Below, in pieces: positions 5,870-6,281 of a stretch of 6,281 nt of DNA. The notes below the pieces were generated by a model, which was not told where the DNA came from, ran no database searches, and was given only the letters and a program-made list of their open reading frames with translations. Made by a program: the position numbers and the translations under genes. Every line of letters starts with the position of its first letter. Within the stretch, counting starts at the first letter, position 1. Source of the DNA: an uncultured Lachnospiraceae bacterium (lineage in GTDB: Bacteria > Bacillota > Clostridia > Lachnospirales > Lachnospiraceae); the NCBI GenBank assembly GCA_946183625.1, contig CAMHCL010000088.1, forward strand, positions 1-6,281, written 5' to 3'.

Positions 5870-6281
5870 TTAAATATAAATGTAGTACTGTCCAATAATC
5901 ATCCACATCGTAAGGATAATTGCAAGTGATGTAACGATCAGCGAATTTCTGTGAACTACAGTCACCTTTCCGGACTTACTGTATTCAGGATCTTCGTCAA
6001 TATTCTTTCGATGCTTAAGCCCCGTAACAATACAGAATACTATCTCATATATGATAAGAAGCTGTATAAGAACAGTAACCCCTACATTTACGACTGGAAT
6101 TACATGCATCTTTATTCTGAATATATTTGTCACACCACCGGAAATCACTACACATATTATTGCAAAAATGATTGCACTAAGGATTGAAGCTATTTTAAAT
6201 ATAATAGCTTGGGATTTCTCCACAAACTTTTTGTTTGATATGAACAGCACCAGGAATGACAGTGGAACCAGATACACACTG
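5870..6281 (-). CDS. Unrecognised multi-pass membrane protein (N-terminus outside the window)
   Basis: The frame is open through the right edge, so the start is not visible; a GTG at 6277 is in frame but lies inside a hydrophobic stretch and is probably not the start. About 136 residues are seen. Counting from that GTG codon, hydrophobic segments lie at 1-14 (cut), 25-48, 59-87 and 111-135, the last running to the C-terminus. The positive charges NKK...K (15-21) and KHRKN (88-92) suggest, by the positive-inside rule, that these loops face the cytoplasm and the C-terminus faces outward. I recognise no family. It does not look like SpoIIIAH or biotin carboxylase, which often stand before asp23/yqhY in Firmicutes, nor like AmaP, which has only N-terminal membrane segments. 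Base composition is AT-richer than the downstream genes, as expected from many Ile, Phe and Tyr codons. It reads toward asp23, 94 bases away, with no clear terminator between. Confidence 0.8.
   Translation of the reverse strand, partial: SVYLVPLSFLVLFISNKKFVEKSQAIIFKIASILSAIIFAIICVVISGGVTNIFRIKMHVIPVVNVGVTVLIQLLIIYEIVFCIVTGLKHRKNIDEDPEYSKSGKVTVVHRNSLIVTSLAIILTMWMIIGQYYIYI

Noticed and set aside
5600..5929. Plus-strand frame of 109 codons covering asp23, the leader and the end of the membrane protein gene
   Set aside because: It runs across the minus-strand promoter and two minus-strand coding ends; no family or ribosome binding site supports it.

Overview
The window holds seven genes and one partial reading frame, all read leftward on the minus strand. 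It is a housekeeping operon of a Gram-positive Firmicute. In transcription order it runs: unknown membrane protein (start outside the window), Asp23/YqhY-family protein, nusB, xseA, xseB, ispA, dxs, and a tlyA-type rRNA methyltransferase whose 3' end is cut by the left edge. From established knowledge, Bacillus subtilis has nearly the same order (accB-accC-yqhY-nusB-folD-xseA-xseB-ispA-dxs-tlyA homologue-ahrC-recN), and many Clostridia have spoIIIA genes upstream. The protein sequences, moderate AT content and strong GGAGG-type ribosome binding sites suggest a clostridial, perhaps Lachnospiraceae-like, organism. That placement is inference; no taxonomic marker was compared.

Layout from right to left. 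Positions 6281-5870 encode the C-terminal part of a hydrophobic protein with three full membrane segments and part of a fourth; I do not recognise it. The only real intergenic region, 5869-5776, follows. It carries an extended -10 promoter (TG-N-TATAAT), a 10-bp palindrome that overlaps this promoter, a 9-bp direct repeat with a 21-bp period, and a strong ribosome binding site. From 5775 to the left edge the coding sequence is almost continuous. Neighbouring genes are 5 or 8 nt apart or overlap by 1, 4 or 17 nt, which points to one transcript with translational coupling. I saw no terminator, RNA gene, mobile element or CRISPR array, and no stretch over 300 bases lacks a gene.

The genes mix several jobs: transcription antitermination (NusB), DNA repair (both subunits of exonuclease VII), isoprenoid supply (DXS at the entry of the MEP pathway and a short-chain prenyl diphosphate synthase downstream of it), ribosome modification (TlyA), and an Asp23/YqhY protein linked in B. 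subtilis to control of malonyl-CoA. The points most worth a second look are a serine at the product-length position of the prenyl synthase, the departures from the Bacillus gene order (no folD between nusB and xseA, no accBC or spoIIIA next to asp23/yqhY), the unidentified membrane protein, and the structured leader. I found no convincing undescribed system; most of the window is a well-known conserved operon.
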